A stretch of 64,000 nt of DNA from Clarkia xantiana subsp. parviflora (taxonomy: Eukaryota > Streptophyta > Magnoliopsida > Myrtales > Onagraceae): contig JAPTYO010000002.1 of the NCBI GenBank assembly GCA_036873135.1, positions 2,872,952-2,936,951 on the forward strand. Reading direction: 5' to 3'. This document shows, piece by piece, positions 1 to 31,791 of the stretch. Within the stretch, counting starts at the first letter, position 1, and each line of letters starts with the position of its first letter. Position numbers and translations under genes: made by a program. The notes under the pieces are model-generated. The model had not been told where the DNA came from, did not search any database, and was given only the letters and a program-made list of their open reading frames with translations.

Positions 1-520
1 AGCAGCAGCCTTGAACCGAAAGGCTAAATCATCAACGATGGTTGTAACCAGAGATTAATCAAATTCCAAATATCATCGATACTTTGGCCAAAAAACAAAT
101 ATCATCGATACCAACTCCTAAACTATCTCTGAAAACATTACTCAGGTGAAAACGAGCCTCCATCTACAGGTTTGATGTACAACAATGCCTCAAAAGAACA
201 CACCGAAACCGATAGAAATGTACTCATCATTTACACCTGCAATATACTCGCTCAATTGTGAATCACTATCAACCCTATTCGAGACAGTCATGAATGAAGG
301 CACAACAAAAAAAATGGACAGCTCGGAACTCAGAAGATATCACACTTCGGGCTAGTAATTAGTCGTAACCATGACTGATAATGATACACATAAACAACGT
401 CTGCCGCAAGGAACTGACCCAGTGAATCAGGTTAGCAGCTAATGTTGATCGGAAAAGCAAAAGCTGTTTCTCTTCGATCCGTAAATTGGTGTTTATATAA
501 GGTTTGTGCGCATATTTTTG

Positions 521-19951
<19,431 letters not shown>

Positions 19952-20900
19952 AGCCCTGTCTTCTTGAAACTGATTGAATCCACATTCAAAGTAAACACCA
20001 CGTGACCTAGTGCGATAAAAGGAAAATGTTAGCATCTCAATCATAGGCTTGAGAAAAAAAAAAATACACCACTCAATGGAATGATCAATTCAACCTAAGG
20101 AATAGTAGAAAAAACTCAGCTACGGCAAAGCATCATTTAGCAAACGAGAAACACATCAATGGTATTCATTCAGAGACATCTATGCAATTGAATCATACAA
20201 ATAATTGGTGATTAACACCATCAAAAATCAGAAATTCATTGACCTTTTGGCACCATCAGGAAATTTAAGAAGTTCTCATATTCTACTACTCTTCTCTTCA
20301 GCAAACCTCTTAAAATATCGTAGGATCAGAAGTACAACACGACTGATAACCTTCAGTTACTGAATTTTCTAACTGCCAACAGGATCAGTAGTGTGGGTTA
20401 ACTTAAGAAGAGAAGCAATGGACATAGCAGAGCCTTGCGTAAGTAAAAGTAGGTCAAATGTGGCTAATCCAAAACGATGTTGGTGTGGAGAGGAGCAAAG
20501 ACCCTACCATGGAAATCACATTAAATTTCTACTTCAACGTACACGGGAGATCAGATTGAACGAAGAAAGTATACATCACTTAAATCGTCAGTTTCATCTG
20601 CACGATCATTCCAATGAAGATCAGATTGAGCGATCTACAGAACAACCAACAGAATCTAACCATAGAATTACTCACCTAAAACCCCCAAGCACGACGCAAC
20701 AGATTCTACTCACCTACTGCCGCCGCTGCTCCCTCAGCAAAGAATGGACGGATCAGGTAATGTGAAGCAAGAAGCACGAAGAAATCTGCGAGTTGAAAGA
20801 AGGAAGAGACAGCGGAGTAGAGACTCAGTCTGGGGACAACAGTAGTGAAAATGGTACACTGGGAAGATTTGATCAAACATGAAACTAACTGGAAAGGAAA
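19952..20900 (-). other. 5' UTR of the BEACH gene with a leader intron
   Basis: The first coding exon continues upstream to a good acceptor at 20007-20008 (CTAG before GTCACG). A strong donor (GTAG then GTGAGT) follows an exon ending at 20714. I infer a non-coding first exon from about 20714 to about 20900 and a leader intron of about 0.7 kb. The transcription start is not visible; the outer limit is a guess. Confidence 0.5.
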
Positions 20901-20979
20901 GGAAAATGATGAAAGGTCGGCTTCCATATTTATCATTAATTGCTAAATCAGCCATCACAATAAAGAAAATTAACAATTA

Positions 20980-22014
20980 CCCTTGGTTAACTTTTTTTTT
21001 TTTTGTCCCCAATATTGATTGCACAACAAGATCAAATCTAACCATCTTCTAATGGAATTGTGATCTAGATTACGTCGGTAATCCAACATATGAGGAATAT
21101 TACGTACGATCAATTTTACATTATTTGTTTTCTCAAACATTGCGTCGTAATATAAAGAGTTATTAGGTCTTTTTGGAACTTGTATATGTCAATTTAGACA
21201 TACTCTCCCATTGGTCCTTAAGTCTAAATGGATCTATACAAAATTCGGTCAATAGCTGGGCCCGGCCTGATTAGGATTGCCCAAGTTCACTGACCTTAAT
21301 CAGAATCTGCACCAGTTACGAGTCGGAACCTAACTAAGTCAATTTAGAGTTTGTGGTTTAATTGAAATATTTAGAGACTAGATTATACAAAAATAAATTA
21401 TATAAAAATAAATAGGGATTAAACTAAATAAAATTAAAGTTGAGACTAGTCACGTGGGTACTTAAGGGTCATAATTGACGGTCAACTAAAATATGTATCA
21501 AAAGTGTACAAGTTGCAAACGTATTGCACTAAAAGTATAAAAAAAAATCTAAAGTAGTTAAATATAATGTACTAAAAGGATCTATTAACCCTAAATAAAT
21601 GATAACTATGTTTGTCAATTTAGTTGAACTAGTTCGAAGCTCAATAATATAGAACAGTCGAAGATTTGAGGAAGAAAATGTAGTTTATCGAAGCAAAATT
21701 GTGCATAGTGATTTAGAACGTCAAGGCATGCACAGAGTTAATAGTGATCCAACACCACTAGTAGAAATTGAATTCTTATAGAATTGCAGTGAATCAAGGC
21801 AAGTCTAATGGATAAAAAAGAAGGAAAACGATAAACATTCCGATCGGAATGTTCCGAGATGTTCCGAATGTGAGGAGTAAATAACTGACCCAAAAGTTGT
21901 AAAATATTACAAGCAGTGCCACCGAGACTCACCGAGACTCAGTCGGAACATCTCGGAATATAACTAGAAGTTACATTACTAAACCTATAAACTATGCAGT
22001 TACATTATATATGA
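20980..22014. repeat. Intergenic, with a degraded MITE at about 21157-21595
   Basis: No gene seen. The ends of 21157-21595 are imperfect inverted repeats (GAGTTATTAGGTC on the left, ATCTATTAACCC on the right), like other GGTTAA-ended elements in this window. A 16-bp perfect palindrome, CATTCCGATCGGAATG, lies at about 21836-21851. A nearby inverted pair of GTTCCGAGATGTTCCG-like words follows. No target duplication was resolved. Confidence 0.35.
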
Positions 22015-23734
22015 TCAGAGTTTGATAGGAAGAGCAACGAGAGGTTTAGCCATTGCCACTGTGATGCCAAACTTGTCATCCATATCAAGACTCTCCGGCG
22101 TCTCTCCATCCACAAGCTTCCATTCAAAGGAGTGTAAAAGAGAGCCCAGCAACAACGGCACTATCCTCCATGCCATTGATATTCCGGGACACATCCTCCT
22201 CCCCGCCCCGAACGGTATGAAATCAAATTGATCTCTCTCTTGATCACACTTATTCAAGAACCTCTCTGGCTCGAACCGGCTCGGGTTCGCCCAAAGAGTC
22301 TCGTCCTGACCTATAGCCCACACATTCACTAGGACTCGCGTGTCTTTCGGCAACTTGAACCCACAAACATCTACTTCAGCCTCAGCCTTGTGGGGGATTA
22401 GAAATGCTGAGTGCAGCCTGAATATCTCTTTTATAACCGCGTCTATATATGGGAGGTTCGGGATGTCGGATTCTTGCATTAGGAGGTCGGGTTTAAGAAT
22501 GCGTCTAAGTTCTGATCGCGCTTTCACCATTTTGTCGGGATTTTTTAGTAGCTCGGCCATCGACCATTCGATTGTCACCACCGCCGTTTCTACTCCTCCG
22601 ATGATTAACTCCTACCAAAAATTTGAAAAAAAAAAAAAAAAAAAAAAAAATCAGCACAAGTACAAAGCCAACACATATAATTAAAGTAGGTTATACTAAA
22701 GAATTAAGTGCAGTGCCATTATCTAATTAGAATGTGTGAACTATTTAGAATCGGTAGTATGGATTTTGGAAACTAGCTAGTACCCCTTTGCTCCAATCAA
22801 TGATCTTTTTAGAACATGCACTACAACAAATTTGGTCTATAGCTACGATTCCTATTGTGATGACATTGTGTCCTCGCTATAGAGCGTGTCTATTGCGACG
22901 ACCTACGCATTTTGTCGCATATGGTGTAAAATGACGAGAACATCATCGCAATATTCAACCGCGACGATGGGTCATCGCAATAAAAAAAAAGTGTTGCGAC
23001 GACAAAAAATCTATTGCGATTACTGTGTATTCTCGCAACCTAATAGGTTTATTGCAAGGATGTTAATATCCAATTGCGATGAATACTTCTCGCAATACAA
23101 ATTTCCCACCAAAATTTTGGCGCAATTATTTTTTGGAAACCAATTGTGACGACACGTAATATATTGCGATGACCGCATATCATCGCAAAAGAATGAGTTT
23201 ATTGCATGGATTTTGAATATCCAGTTGCGACGATGGGTTCTCGCAATAACAATTTTCCCACAAAAAAAACCAATTATTTATAGGAAAATAATTGTGACGA
23301 CGTTAAAGCTATATGTAGGATCATATGCAATTGTAAAAAATAAGTTATTGGGAGGATGTATAATATCTAATTGCGACGACACAAAAGTACCACATGTTGT
23401 CGCAATAGAATGAGTTTATTGCGAGAAAGTGGAATATCTAATTCTGATGGTGCATCTCGCAATATTAAATTGCGCAAAAAGAATTTGGCGCCAATTCTAC
23501 GGGAAACCAATTACAACAACACACCCTATTGCGATGACCACATATCCTCCCAATATAGTGATATTGCGATAATGTGGAATATTTAAATATGACGACAGTT
23601 GGTCTCAATTTATTATTAAATAATATGATATTTCAAGAAATCTCTACTTATAAGCTTTTTTCATTTGTAGGAAATTAGTCAAAGGTTGTTAATTTTTTCA
23701 TTTAAAAAAATTAAATAACTTTATATTTTAGGCT

Positions 23735-24075
23735 CTAATAAAAAAGCCCTAAACCCTTATAAATTGTAAAATCTAAACTTTAATACACAAAACCTAATAC
23801 CCTAAACCCTAAAAACATTAATACCTTAAACCTTGAACCCTAAATCTAAAATTCTTAAATCTTAATCTTGAACTCTTTACTCTTAACTACAAACCTTAAT
23901 ACTCAAACCTTAAACTCTAAACCCTTACAACTTTAAAATTTAAACCCTAAAACTTTAATACCCTAAACCCTTAAGACCCTAAACCTTAAAATCTAAAACC
24001 TAAACCATACACCCTAAAATCTTAAACTATAAACCTAGAAAACTTAAATATTAAGCTCTAAACTTAAATATTGAA
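23735..24075 (+). repeat. Degenerate telomere-like CCCTAAA array inside the CACTA element
   Basis: For about 340 bp the sequence repeats variants of AAACCCTAA, CCTTAAACC and CTAAATCTAAA. Exact units such as CCCTAAACCCTAAA are scattered among decayed ones. It lies between the left subterminal repeats and the unique interior of the transposon. Confidence 0.6.
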
Positions 24076-25224
24076 CACTAGTATTAAACTTATTTTTAAT
24101 AGGGCTAACAAGGTATATATGATTATACCACATTTTTAATTTCTAGATCTAGATTTTCAAAATGTGTACAAAAATTGGAAAATAAAATGTGCATGTTTTT
24201 TTTAATTAAAATATTCTTTAGATACATTAAAAACTCTAACTTAATCGTGTTGAAACTCAATTAATTGTCCAGTCTTTTTTTTTTTTATCAAACTTAATTT
24301 TCTTTACAGTAAAATATTTTTCTTGTAATAGAGTTATTTATTATAGTTAAACATAAAAGGGAGATATTTAATTACTTCTTATTGATTTGTATAAAAATAG
24401 AAAAATTTATATTATTACCTATTAAGAAAAAACTAATTGAATATACATTGTTTCCTTAAACCATGCATTTACTTTAGATTATCTTACCAAAACAAATAAC
24501 CCTAGATTAACAGCGCGCAACAGTCTCCTTGATCAGTCTCCTAGATTAACAGCCTCACTCCAGCAGCGAATGGCCAGAGATCATATCGGACATGCAAGGA
24601 ACGGCGGCAACGACAGACATCTGGTCAGACTGCTCTCGGGGGATTATTCGGATCGCGCTACTCATTACTGGCATGAGCCTCTTAATTTGCAGACTTTAAT
24701 GATGTTGTTGTGTCTAATTCTTGTAGCCTCCATGGCAAGGAAGATATACTTGAGGGGAGGACTTGTAATTGGAGCTTTCAGGAGGATCTATGGAGGAACC
24801 AAAAGAAGTGGAAGTCGCCCTCTTTTTCTGCAAGAGCAGTGGCTCAGTTGCTCGCCACCATTCTTCAAAAATTGATCATGATGCAAGAGCAGTGAACATT
24901 TTCTATCCTGATTCTCCTTTAAAATCTTTATGCCCCTTATATTTCTCATTGATATTAACCAACAAAGAAATATTTTGGTTTTATGAGGAAGTCTTTGCTA
25001 GTTTGAGGCTGCCATCTAATATTATTGTGTTTGAATGTGATTTTGAAGGAGTTTAGTTTTTGATGACCTAATATACCTTTACCTTTTGCAACAGTGGAAT
25101 GGCGATCTCATCAACTGGAAGGCTCGAATGCATTCATTTAAAAAAGACTCTATTTATGTCTATGACTGCTATATTACAGGACCTGTGTTGCACTGCTACT
25201 GCTATGAGTTATTTCATTTTTGTT

Positions 25225-25320
25225 ATAGGACCGGTCGGACCGGGTTCGACCGGTTTGTACCGGACAAACCGGTGTCATGACCAGTTTGACCCCCGATCCG
25301 GTCCTGATAACACTGGGTTC
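25225..25320 (+). repeat. Fragment of a GATAACAC-ended element inside the CACTA interior
   Basis: GACCGGTCGGACCGG words followed by CCGGTCCTGATAACACTGG resemble the right terminus of the element at 50688-54017. This looks like a small remnant of the same family carried by the CACTA element. Confidence 0.45.
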
Positions 25321-26900
25321 AACACAGTTCATTAACGAAGATGATCAAGTAAGTCATTTTGATATCATTTTAGATCTAAATTGTAATGTTTTCATTCACT
25401 AGCAGCAATGACTATACAATTATTTATAATTAATTAATCTGTACCGGTTGCTTGAGTGGTGATTTTAAATAAATGATATGCACGAGTGGGTTGCTTACAT
25501 GATCCTAGAGAGGTTGTATGCATTCATATTTATTTTTAATCTTTATACATGTATAAATTAAATTAGCTTAAATACTCGTATTGGTTGGAATTTACGATAT
25601 CATATAGGAATAAGTTTTTCATGTGAAATTTCAGAAAGAATTGGTGTTATTCAATAATTGTGTGATCGCGTGTGTAGAAAAGGGTTTAATAAAGCTTCGT
25701 TGACATATTATAAAGAAAATGAAGGAATTGAATCAAATTGTGTACCTCGCCAATGCGAGTCATTATAAATTATATGTATTACTATTATTGTCAAATCAAA
25801 TTTATATCATTAACGTTCCTAATATATCTGATGATATGCATAAGTTTGTAAATAATTACTTTTCTAACTTTATATATATATCCATGAATGTTAAGTTGGC
25901 AGGACATTTTTAATAAGAGACAAAGAGCTAAATTGACATCTCTAAATCGACAAAGAGCGACAAGCAACAAAGATTGAAAATGGTGGTAGACCATTGAACA
26001 TTGAATTTAACACAAAAGATAAGACTTACAATGTCATCGGATATGTACGTACTAGTAAGTTTCTTTAGTTGGTGCATGAGAAATGCCATTAGAGAGAATG
26101 TTGTTCTAGTAAGTACTTTAGTTGGTGCATGGAAAATGTTTCCGATGGAGAGAAGGAAAAAGTAATTGTTTTAAATGAGTGTTTTAGACGTTATTATATT
26201 TAATTGTATATGATTTTTATTATATTATCATTTAAATTAAGTAATTATATTTCCATTTATTTCAAATTATTTGTAATAAATAAATTAATATTATATAACA
26301 ATTAAATTAAAAATATCAAGGTAATAAGTACACATATTGCGACAATATTTTGAATTGTGTTATCGCAATGTGTTTATTAAATCCTTGCCAAATGAAGACT
26401 AATTGCGACAATAATATTAAATTTGTAGTCACAATAAAATTACTAGATCCTCACAATATTAATAGCTACTGCGATAATATTTTTAAGTTTATTGTCGCAA
26501 TAGAGCTACCAAATCCATGCAATAGGGGATACCAACTGCGACAATAATTTTAAATTTATCATCGTAATAGAATTGATAAATCGACACAATACATGTACAT
26601 ACTGCGACGATATTTGTAAGTATGTCATCGCAATAGGGCTATCAAACCCTCGCAAAAGATAGATCAATTGCGACAACTAAAGTCGCAAATGTGTTGATAT
26701 TCGTCATCGCAATATAACACACTTTATTGCGATGACAACATTTTTTGTCGCAATAGGGACCTATTGCTAGGGGTCTATAGTGACGAAGTTATTGCAATGA
26801 TTTATCGTCGCAACATATATATAGCGACGATTTTAGGGATTAATGCGACGATGTTGGTCGTCGCAATAATCCTTAATTCTTGTAGTGATGGGCTTGCTAG

Positions 26901-27050
26901 AAAGTGTGAAAAAAGTGTGAAAAAACCATAGAAAGTTAACAACTGCCACATGACAATGCATGATTCTCTTTCTAATTTATATCAAATTGTTAATTGGCAT
27001 GTGGCAGTTGTTAACTTTTTATAATTTTTTCACTCTTTTTTTCACACTTT
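26901..27050. mobile_element. 150-bp MITE next to the CACTA element
   Basis: Ends AAAGTGTGAA and TTCACACTTT are perfect 10-bp inverted repeats. Inside them GTTAACAACTGCCACATG pairs with its complement CATGTGGCAGTTGTTAAC. The whole segment folds into one hairpin. No clear target duplication. It lies in the same P450 intron. Confidence 0.6.
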
Positions 27051-27067
27051 AAGGAATTACTCTTTAG

Positions 27068-27480
27068 AATATATATATATATATATATATATATACAAAT
27101 AATTTAAGATGTGCATGTCACAGTAGTATCTACTATATGTAAAGATTCAATATACTATCATTTATTTTAGAAGAATATATATAATAATATTTAAGTTTTG
27201 TTTGTAACAACATTTTTTTTTTATACTTTTAGTACATTACGTTTGAAACTTGTACATTTTTTGTGCATCCATTAGTCACTATATTAAATCCACCAAAATT
27301 ATACATTTTTAGTGTATACTTTTGGTGCATTAACTACAGATATTTGGAGTAACCACCTGCAAGTCACATGACTATTTAATAGTCAACATAAACCAGTTGA
27401 TTAACAAATACATAATACATTAAAAGTTTATAAGTTCCAAACGTATTCTACCCAAAGTATAAAAAAATAAAAATTGTCAA
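27068..27480. repeat. (TA)n tract and degraded inverted repeat in the P450 intron
   Basis: A TA microsatellite of about 30 bp (27068-27097) is followed by a 27210-27470 segment. Its ends, TATACTTTTAGTACATTACG and CGTATTCTACCCAAAGTATA, are imperfect inverted copies. It is probably a decayed Mutator-like MITE related to 21157-21595. Confidence 0.35.
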
Positions 27481-28539
27481 ACCAAAAGTTAAAATTTATA
27501 AAAAATGTTGTACGAAAATCTATTATTATTATATTATTTATAAGGTGCAAGTGGAAGTGGAAGGAAGAATATGTTTCTCACCGTAAGAAAGGACCTGATC
27601 TCCTCTTTGGTCAACTCAGATCTGTCTTTGAGATCAAGAAGACAATCCAGCACATCTTTAGTCGTCGTAGTCGGGCAAACGATGACATAGCCCTCCTTTG
27701 ACCAATTCTATCCAGAATTATACCGTCAAGCAGTGGAAAGAAATCATCAAACAGAGCCTTGGTCCGCCTTCGAACTCCTTGAAGGTCAAGAAACCGCAAG
27801 GCCGGAAAAAAGTCCGAAACGTTGGGCCTGGCGGATTCCTTCACCAAACCCCACAAAACATCCTTAAACTTCTGCGAAACCTTCGATCCATCGTACTGCA
27901 CTAGATCAACCGAGAAAAGCGTGTTCGACAATATATTAAACGCCGTTGTGAAAATGACGTGGCCGACGTAAACCGGCCGACCCTGGGAGGAGCAGTGATC
28001 GAGGTAGTGCAGGAGTTCATCGACTTTCAGTCGCCTTAGGGTTTCGGTGGAGTTGAGTTTTTGGATGGAGAACATTTCGACGGAACACAATCGCTTAAGG
28101 GTCCGCCACTTGGGTGATGATGCTGATTTCCATATGAATGAATGGATGTGATGGTTGTGAGCTCGAGCTGCGTCCGGAAAGGGGCGACCGGACAGGACAT
28201 GGTCGTGTTTTTGAAGCACTTGTTTGGCTGCAGCTGTGGAGGAGATGACTACGGTTGTGATTGTTCCGAGCTTTAGGGACATTACCGGACCGTGGAGCCT
28301 CGCCAGGTCAGCAAAGGCTCGATGAGGTTTAGTTCCGAGCTGGAGTATGTTTGTGAGCAGTGCGAGCGGGCGAGGGCCGGGAGGGAGGTGGCTGTGGTTT
28401 CTGGAGTTGGAAGAAGAAGAAGGGAAGATGATGAAGCTGTAAAGCCATATGAACAAGGCTGAGACAATAATAACAATAATGCATGCTAGGATTTCCATTT
28501 TAATTTGCTAGCTGGTCTATTATTTGTGTTTTAGGGGTC

Positions 28540-28557
28540 ATATATATATATGTATAT
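28540..28557 (-). promoter_or_regulatory. Likely TATA region of the broken P450 copy
   Basis: An alternating TA run lies about 45-60 bp upstream of the ATG at 28498, the same place as the TATA run of the intact copy. Function is inferred from position only. Confidence 0.4.
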
Positions 28558-28734
28558 CAATTATTGGACAGTATTAGTTTTTGACTACATATATAGTACA
28601 TACGTCTAGAGTCTAGACACATAAGTATGGAGAAGGAAACATCAAGTTGTCTGCAACTTGCGCACTTTCGATTATATTTTAGCAGCAGCACAAGAATTTT
28701 GAATAGTTGAAGCTACGCGGTTGTATGGGCAAGT

Positions 28735-30200
28735 GTGATAGAGTAATATAGTTTCTATTAGGTTAGTCATCTATCTTATTAGTTACCTCATGCTTCCACA
28801 TATACAGCCGCTGTCGTAAAATTAAAGATGTCCTTCAAAGTGTGAACAGCATTTATCTGCAGATCTATCTCAGAATTACAGCAGCAGCGACATAAGATCG
28901 ACTCATCAACCACAAATCAAGTCGATTCTTCATCCGACTCGACGATTCTTCATCAAATCGAGTCGATCCTTCTACGAATTGTTAATTCAGTGAGGTAACT
29001 ATGGTTCTGAGCTGGTTTCCTACAATTCCCGCGAATTACTGCTGGATTGGAAGACCTTTGATCCCTGCTCTGTTTTCCCGCCTATTTTTGAAATTTGGAT
29101 GATCCGAATCAGACACTTGATTATATGTTAATGGTGGCTGAATTAAAGCTTCGATTGATGTTATATGATGAACGACGACTGAATTTGGCCTGGTTTCTTG
29201 AGGATTCAACTGCTGGTTTGATCAAATTATTGCTGCTGTTTATCACTGCTATTCTTCTTCTGCTCTTCCTTCTGGAATTTTCTGAGCTAGTTTTGTTCCG
29301 GAAACTCATTCATCTACATCGGTTTGGCGTTGCAAATCTGTGTTGAGGTTTAACTCGAAGGATAAAGTGACTTTGGTGCTCAAATGGACTCAGATTTTCT
29401 TGTTTAAGCAGTGACAGATGCAATGAAACGATTGTAACTTTTTAGAGGAATTTTTGTTAGCTTTTTGCCATGGAAAGAAACTGGAGTCATCACGATTCAA
29501 GAGAGTTGGATTTCAAAACATTTGTGCAGCAACTCGAGGATGAGATTTGAATTTTTCTGGTTCAAAAGTCTCCTGCACCATGCTTGTTCTTGATCACGAC
29601 TCGTGTTTTGCCTGGTGCTGTCTACTCTTCTTCTTAACTGTGTTGTCTCTCTTCTCATGCACGGGCCATGTTGTTCTTCCTCTCCTCTCAATTACAGAAG
29701 CAAGCCTAAAATCGATCAAATCTTAAGCAGTATTTTTTGGGCTATTTCAGAATGTGCTACCATTGATGCTTCAAGTGGATTTAGTCGGTTCAAGTTCATA
29801 TCAGCAGACCAGCAAGGGCGAAAATTGCGGCTGTAAGTCAAGATTCAATCTCCTTTTGTTGTTTCTACACTATAAGAAGCATCAACAAGCCTTCTAGAAT
29901 CCAGACTTTACAATTCAAGTTTTGCAGCCTTTCTTAAATTTCAAGTTGTAGCAGGTGCTCAAGTCAAATTAACAGCAGGAAACAAACATGAGACAGAATT
30001 GCAAGACATGTTCAAGAAGGGAGAAAAGCATGGGGAATGATAGTGTAATATAGTTTCTATTATGTTAGTCATCTTGTTAGTTACTCTACTTGGTTTTCTA
30101 TATAAGGAGACCCTCTCAAATGTATTTCACTATCTTAGAGCTTCCAATACAGTGTTTTCCATTCATATTGGTTTGCTCTCTACATTATCTCCTCAACTCT
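28735..30200 (+). mobile_element. Possible non-coding LTR element with partly matching ends
   Basis: The words GTAATATAGTTTCTATTA and GTTAGTCATCT recur at 28743-28775 and 30046-30075, in the same order and orientation, about 1.3 kb apart. The right copy continues into a TATAAGGAGACC motif typical of an LTR promoter. Open frames between them (up to 83 codons) match nothing I know. This could be a decayed LTR element without genes. Confidence 0.35.
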
Positions 30201-30541
30201 CAAAGTGGTGGCAATCGGATCGTGTCGTGTTTATTCATGTCGTGTCGCTAAAACACACGTGTTTATTTATGTCGTGTCAAAATGTGTTCATCCTATTTTC
30301 GTGTCGTATCGTGTTCGTGTCACCAAATTATCGTGTCGTGTCCATGTGACATGATAAGTGATCTCTCAGGAAAATCAATAATGCTAATATTACGCATTTG
30401 ACCCCTTTTTTTACAAATATTACGAAATGATCCTTAAAGAACCAACATCACTTTTTGATAAATAAATTCATCATTTTTTTAATTAGTACAAATGTTGCGG
30501 GTCCGTGGTGCAGTGAATATGGGTAATATTTGTAAATATAT

Positions 30542-30960
30542 TAGGGATGGGCATGGAACCGGTCCGGGCCCGACCGAATCTGGCCCGGATCAGAACTTGT
30601 TTAAACAGTTCCGGTCAAGTTCGGTCGGGTCCAAATTTTGTATTGGCTAAGATATAATAGAGAAAAAATGGTTTGGTTCGGGACCGTTTCTGGACTATTT
30701 TGTTAAAAATAGCCCGGCTCGATCCAAACCGGCTCTTCCAATTTTAATATATAAACTTACATTAAACTTAAAAAAAAAACAATAAAAAACTATTCTGGTC
30801 AAGTCCAAAACCAGTTCGGTCCATTAAAGACCGGTTCCAAAGAAGTATACTAACAGTTCTTGGTTAGGTTCTCCACTTGAAAACCTTGTTTGTTTGGAAC
30901 AGGTCCAAAATGTACCAGTTCTAAACGGTCTGGTCGGATCGGGTTTTTTTGTCATCCCTA
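30542..30960. mobile_element. hAT-type MITE (419 bp) with 8-bp duplication AAATATAT
   Basis: It begins TAGGGATGGGCA and ends TGTCATCCCTA. Exact 8-bp copies of AAATATAT lie at 30534-30541 and 30961-30968. Inside are degenerate CCGGTCC/GGTTCGG words. The 8-bp duplication and TAGGG ends indicate the hAT superfamily. Non-coding. Confidence 0.85.
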
Positions 30961-31185
30961 AAATATATATTAATTTAAGTGCTTAGTTGCAATATTAAAA
31001 ATGGTGAGGTCTATATATGTAAATATTAAATTTTAAATAACTGTGTCTATTCGTGTTTAGCCGTGAAATCGTGTCTATTCATGTCTTAATCGTGGACATG
31101 CAGCTCTGAGCTACAAGGACATGCTTATAGTCGTGTATATTCGTGTCAGGGAGTTGTTTAGACATGGACGGTATCGTGTCAAAGA

Positions 31186-31791
31186 TAGGGGTGAGCGGTT
31201 CCGGGTACCCTGTGATTTTGGGTGTTCCCGGAACCTATCCTGTGTACATCGGTTCCTAAATTTTAGGACCCAGAACCTACCCTGTAACATGTGGAACCGG
31301 AACCTACCTAATTGAAAACGACCGATTCCGGGTACCCGTTAGGAACCGACTTACTACCATCTAAATATACAAAAATTCCATAAAAAAAAACGTTCTCCAT
31401 GGATAAAAATGTAAACTCTGCATACAAACCTCCATGCATACAACAATTCAAATAATATTAGAATATTGGGGTTAGCTCTGCCACTAACTAATGGCCGCTG
31501 TTTTTTTTTTTTTTTTTAAAAATGGCTGATGCTTGAATTCGGGCCTACTACTAAAAAAAATATACATGGGCTTTATGATGTATATTATCATGCATGCTTA
31601 TGGGCCTGACGGCTGACAAGTTTATATATATATAATATCGGTTCCGGTTCTCACAATTCATTTCGGAACTGGAACCGGTCTTACAGGGTATTAAAACTAA
31701 TTACCCGGAACCTACCCTATTTTAAAAAATGTCTTCCCAGAACCTACCAAATGGTCTGGTTCCGGTTCCAAACGGGTTTTGCTCACTCCTA
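31186..31791. mobile_element. hAT-type MITE (606 bp) with 8-bp duplication GTCAAAGA
   Basis: It begins TAGGGGTGAGCGG and ends TTTTGCTCACTCCTA, with exact GTCAAAGA at 31178-31185 and 31792-31799. The interior repeats GGAACCTACCCTG-like and GGTTCCGG words. Non-coding. Confidence 0.88.

Larger units (their letters stand above)
22819..26887. mobile_element. CACTA (En/Spm-type) transposon, non-autonomous
   Basis: The left end is CACTACAACAAAT and the right end is ATTCTTGTAGTG, an inverted CACTA terminus. Both are flanked by the 3-bp duplication ATG (22816-22818 and 26888-26890). About 0.8 kb at the left end and 0.55 kb at the right end are dense in TTGCGACGA / ATCGCAAT words in both orientations. 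These are subterminal repeats of the sort transposase binds in this superfamily. The 4,069-bp element holds no recognisable transposase; its open frames (up to 101 codons) match nothing I know. It interrupts the intron of the P450 copy at 22015-28498. Confidence 0.92.
22015..28498 (-). pseudogene. CYP76-type cytochrome P450, frameshifted and CACTA-interrupted
   Basis: Exon 1 is 27582-28498 and exon 2 is 22015-22611. Exon 1 has a membrane anchor, the Pro-rich hinge PPGPRP and CYP76-like text (LGTKPHR, VLSGRP). Exon 2 has the oxygen-binding GGVETA, KEIFR (ExxR), FEPERF and the haem loop FGAGRRMCPG with its Cys ligand. Compared with the intact copy at 32894-34689, the frame shifts near 27660-27690, before TKDVLDCLL, and stops early; the joined length is one base short of a multiple of three. 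The intron is about 4.97 kb against 299 bp in the sister and holds a whole CACTA transposon. The inner motif ends in Ala where the sister has Thr; the Glu-Thr pair is kept. CYP76 members oxidise terpenes and phenolics in the ER; the substrate cannot be told. A base-call error could explain the shift. Confidence 0.8.

Noticed and set aside
24570..25056. Overlapping frames of about 100 codons inside the CACTA element, possible transposase
   Set aside because: No TnpD/TnpA-like motifs, overlapping in different frames, and too short; I cannot support a gene.
29095..29346. 83-codon Leu-rich frame that looks like a membrane protein
   Set aside because: Lies within a probable non-coding LTR element and has no family features.
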